Positions 63,204 through 64,000 of a DNA stretch of 64,000 nt are shown here, piece after piece. Position 1 is the stretch's first letter; each line of letters begins with the position of its first letter. The notes beneath the pieces are model-generated. The model saw only the letters and a list, made by a program, of their open reading frames with translations. It had not been told where the DNA came from and did not search any database. The translations under genes were made by a program, and so were the position numbers. Source of the DNA: Martinezella multihospitum (GTDB lineage: Bacteria; Pseudomonadota; Alphaproteobacteria; Rhizobiales; Rhizobiaceae); the NCBI RefSeq assembly GCF_900094585.1, contig NZ_FMAG01000008.1, positions 62,001-126,000 of the forward strand, read 5' to 3'.

Positions 63204-64000
63204 ATGTCCGATGATATCCGTAGCAAGATCGGCCTGAGGTCCGTCATCAACGTGTCAGGCACCATGACGAGCCTCGGCGCCTCGATCGTCGTGCCTGAAG
63301 CCATTGCGGCAATGGCGGCAATCCTGCCGCAATTCGTCGAAATCAACGACCTCCAGCGCAAGGCAAGCGCCGTCATCGCGCGGCTGACGGGCGGCGAGGC
63401 AGGCTTCGTGACGGCATCCTGCTCCTCCGGCATCAGCCTCGCTGTCGCCGGCGCCATCACCGGCAACAACCTGCTTGCCATAGAGAAGCTGCCCGATATC
63501 GCCCCGGACAAGAATGAAGTCATCGTGCAGACGGGCCATGTTGTGAGCTACGGCGCTCCGGTAGACCAGGCGATCCGCCTTGCCGGCGGCAAGGTCGTCC
63601 TGATCGGCCAGGCAACATCGACGCACCGCTTCCATATGGAAAACGCCATAACCGAGAAGACCGCGGCCGCCGTTTATGTCGTATCCCATCATGTCGTCGA
63701 TTACGGCCTGCTGCACCTGACCGAGTTCGTCGAGATCGCGCACGCTAAAGGCGTACCCGTTATCGTCGATGCGGCCTCGGAGTACGACCTTAAGCTCTTC
63801 CTGGCACAGGGCGCCGACATCGTGCTCTATTCCGGCCATAAATTCCTCGGCGGCCCGACCTCCGGTATCGTCGCCGGCAAGAAGGAGCTGGTTCGCAATG
63901 CCTTCCTGCAGAACATGGGCATTGGTCGCGGCATGAAGGTCGGCAAGGAAAGCATCTATGGCACCATGGCAGCGCTGGAGGCCTGGGAAAAGCGCGACCA
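63204..64000 (+). CDS. SelA-like PLP-dependent enzyme, cut by the window edge
   Basis: The first 265 or so residues are visible and the frame is open at the right edge. The start ATG at 63204 follows GGAG. It begins LRSVINVSGTMTSLGASIVV, with GFVTASCSSGISLAVAGAIT for cofactor phosphate binding, PVIVDAASEYDLKLFLAQGA and LYSGHKFLGGPTSG, whose Lys213 should hold PLP. This is the SelA-like aminotransferase-fold group (DgaE and relatives), not true selenocysteine synthase. It probably acts as an ammonia-lyase or aldolase on an amino acid released by the amidohydrolase. Confidence 0.87.
   Translation, partial: MSDDIRSKIGLRSVINVSGTMTSLGASIVVPEAIAAMAAILPQFVEINDLQRKASAVIARLTGGEAGFVTASCSSGISLAVAGAITGNNLLAIEKLPDIAPDKNEVIVQTGHVVSYGAPVDQAIRLAGGKVVLIGQATSTHRFHMENAITEKTAAAVYVVSHHVVDYGLLHLTEFVEIAHAKGVPVIVDAASEYDLKLFLAQGADIVLYSGHKFLGGPTSGIVAGKKELVRNAFLQNMGIGRGMKVGKESIYGTMAALEAWEKRD

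Noticed and set aside
63204..64000. SelA-like gene as true selenocysteine synthase
   Set aside because: No selB, selD or tRNA-Sec nearby, and the context is catabolic; SelA-like enzymes are common partners of cog3964 amidohydrolases.

Overview
The window reads as an accessory region, possibly on a chromid or plasmid, of an alphaproteobacterium of the Rhizobium group. The evidence is dense GC-rich coding sequence, many ABC importers with LysR, ROK and IclR regulators, rhizobial-type dispersed palindromic repeats at about 41.4, 46.8, 58.5 and 62.2 kb, and protein types typical of Rhizobiaceae. No rRNA, tRNA, CRISPR array, intact insertion sequence or replication origin was seen.

Layout. 0-12 kb is a mosaic of regulators (LysR, MarR, AraC), short-chain dehydrogenases and small enzymes. 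It contains clear decay: a short-chain dehydrogenase broken by frameshifts and a stop, a frameshifted Cys-rich copper-protein remnant, and about 1 kb without an intact gene at 6.3-7.3 kb. 12.5-21.3 kb is a complete carbohydrate import locus: two ROK regulators, a Gfo/Idh/MocA dehydrogenase, a binding protein, two permeases, a xylose-isomerase-like TIM-barrel enzyme and a MalK-type ATPase. 22.4-26.8 kb holds an RND multidrug pump (permease and adaptor), followed by a 1.3 kb gene-poor stretch with an AT-rich patch.

28.2-46.5 kb is a nitrogen-scavenging region. The urea importer urtABCDE is divergent from an unusual 1129-residue hybrid histidine kinase whose sensor is an NCS1 (cytosine/purine/allantoin) permease-like domain. 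Its LuxR-type response regulator overlaps it, and a creatininase-family amidohydrolase follows. Next come a LysR regulator and a translationally coupled operon: NMT1-type ABC importer, cytosine-deaminase-like amidohydrolase, FAD-linked oxidase and NAD(P)H oxidoreductase. The region looks built to sense, import and hydrolyse small N-rich compounds, but no substrate is proven by sequence.

46.9-56.8 kb carries a small secreted protein, an NtaA-type flavin monooxygenase, a PAS-GGDEF diguanylate cyclase, a two-gene chromate-transporter-like pair with a divergent LysR and a perfect inverted-repeat operator candidate, an unassigned protein, and a GH15 glucoamylase coupled to a ROK glucokinase of polyphosphate-glucokinase type. 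56.9-64 kb is a peptide-type ABC importer followed by a cog3964-like amidohydrolase, a RidA protein, an IclR regulator and a SelA-like PLP enzyme that runs off the right edge. This is probably a catabolic unit for an acylated amino-acid-like or hydroxy-acid-like compound.
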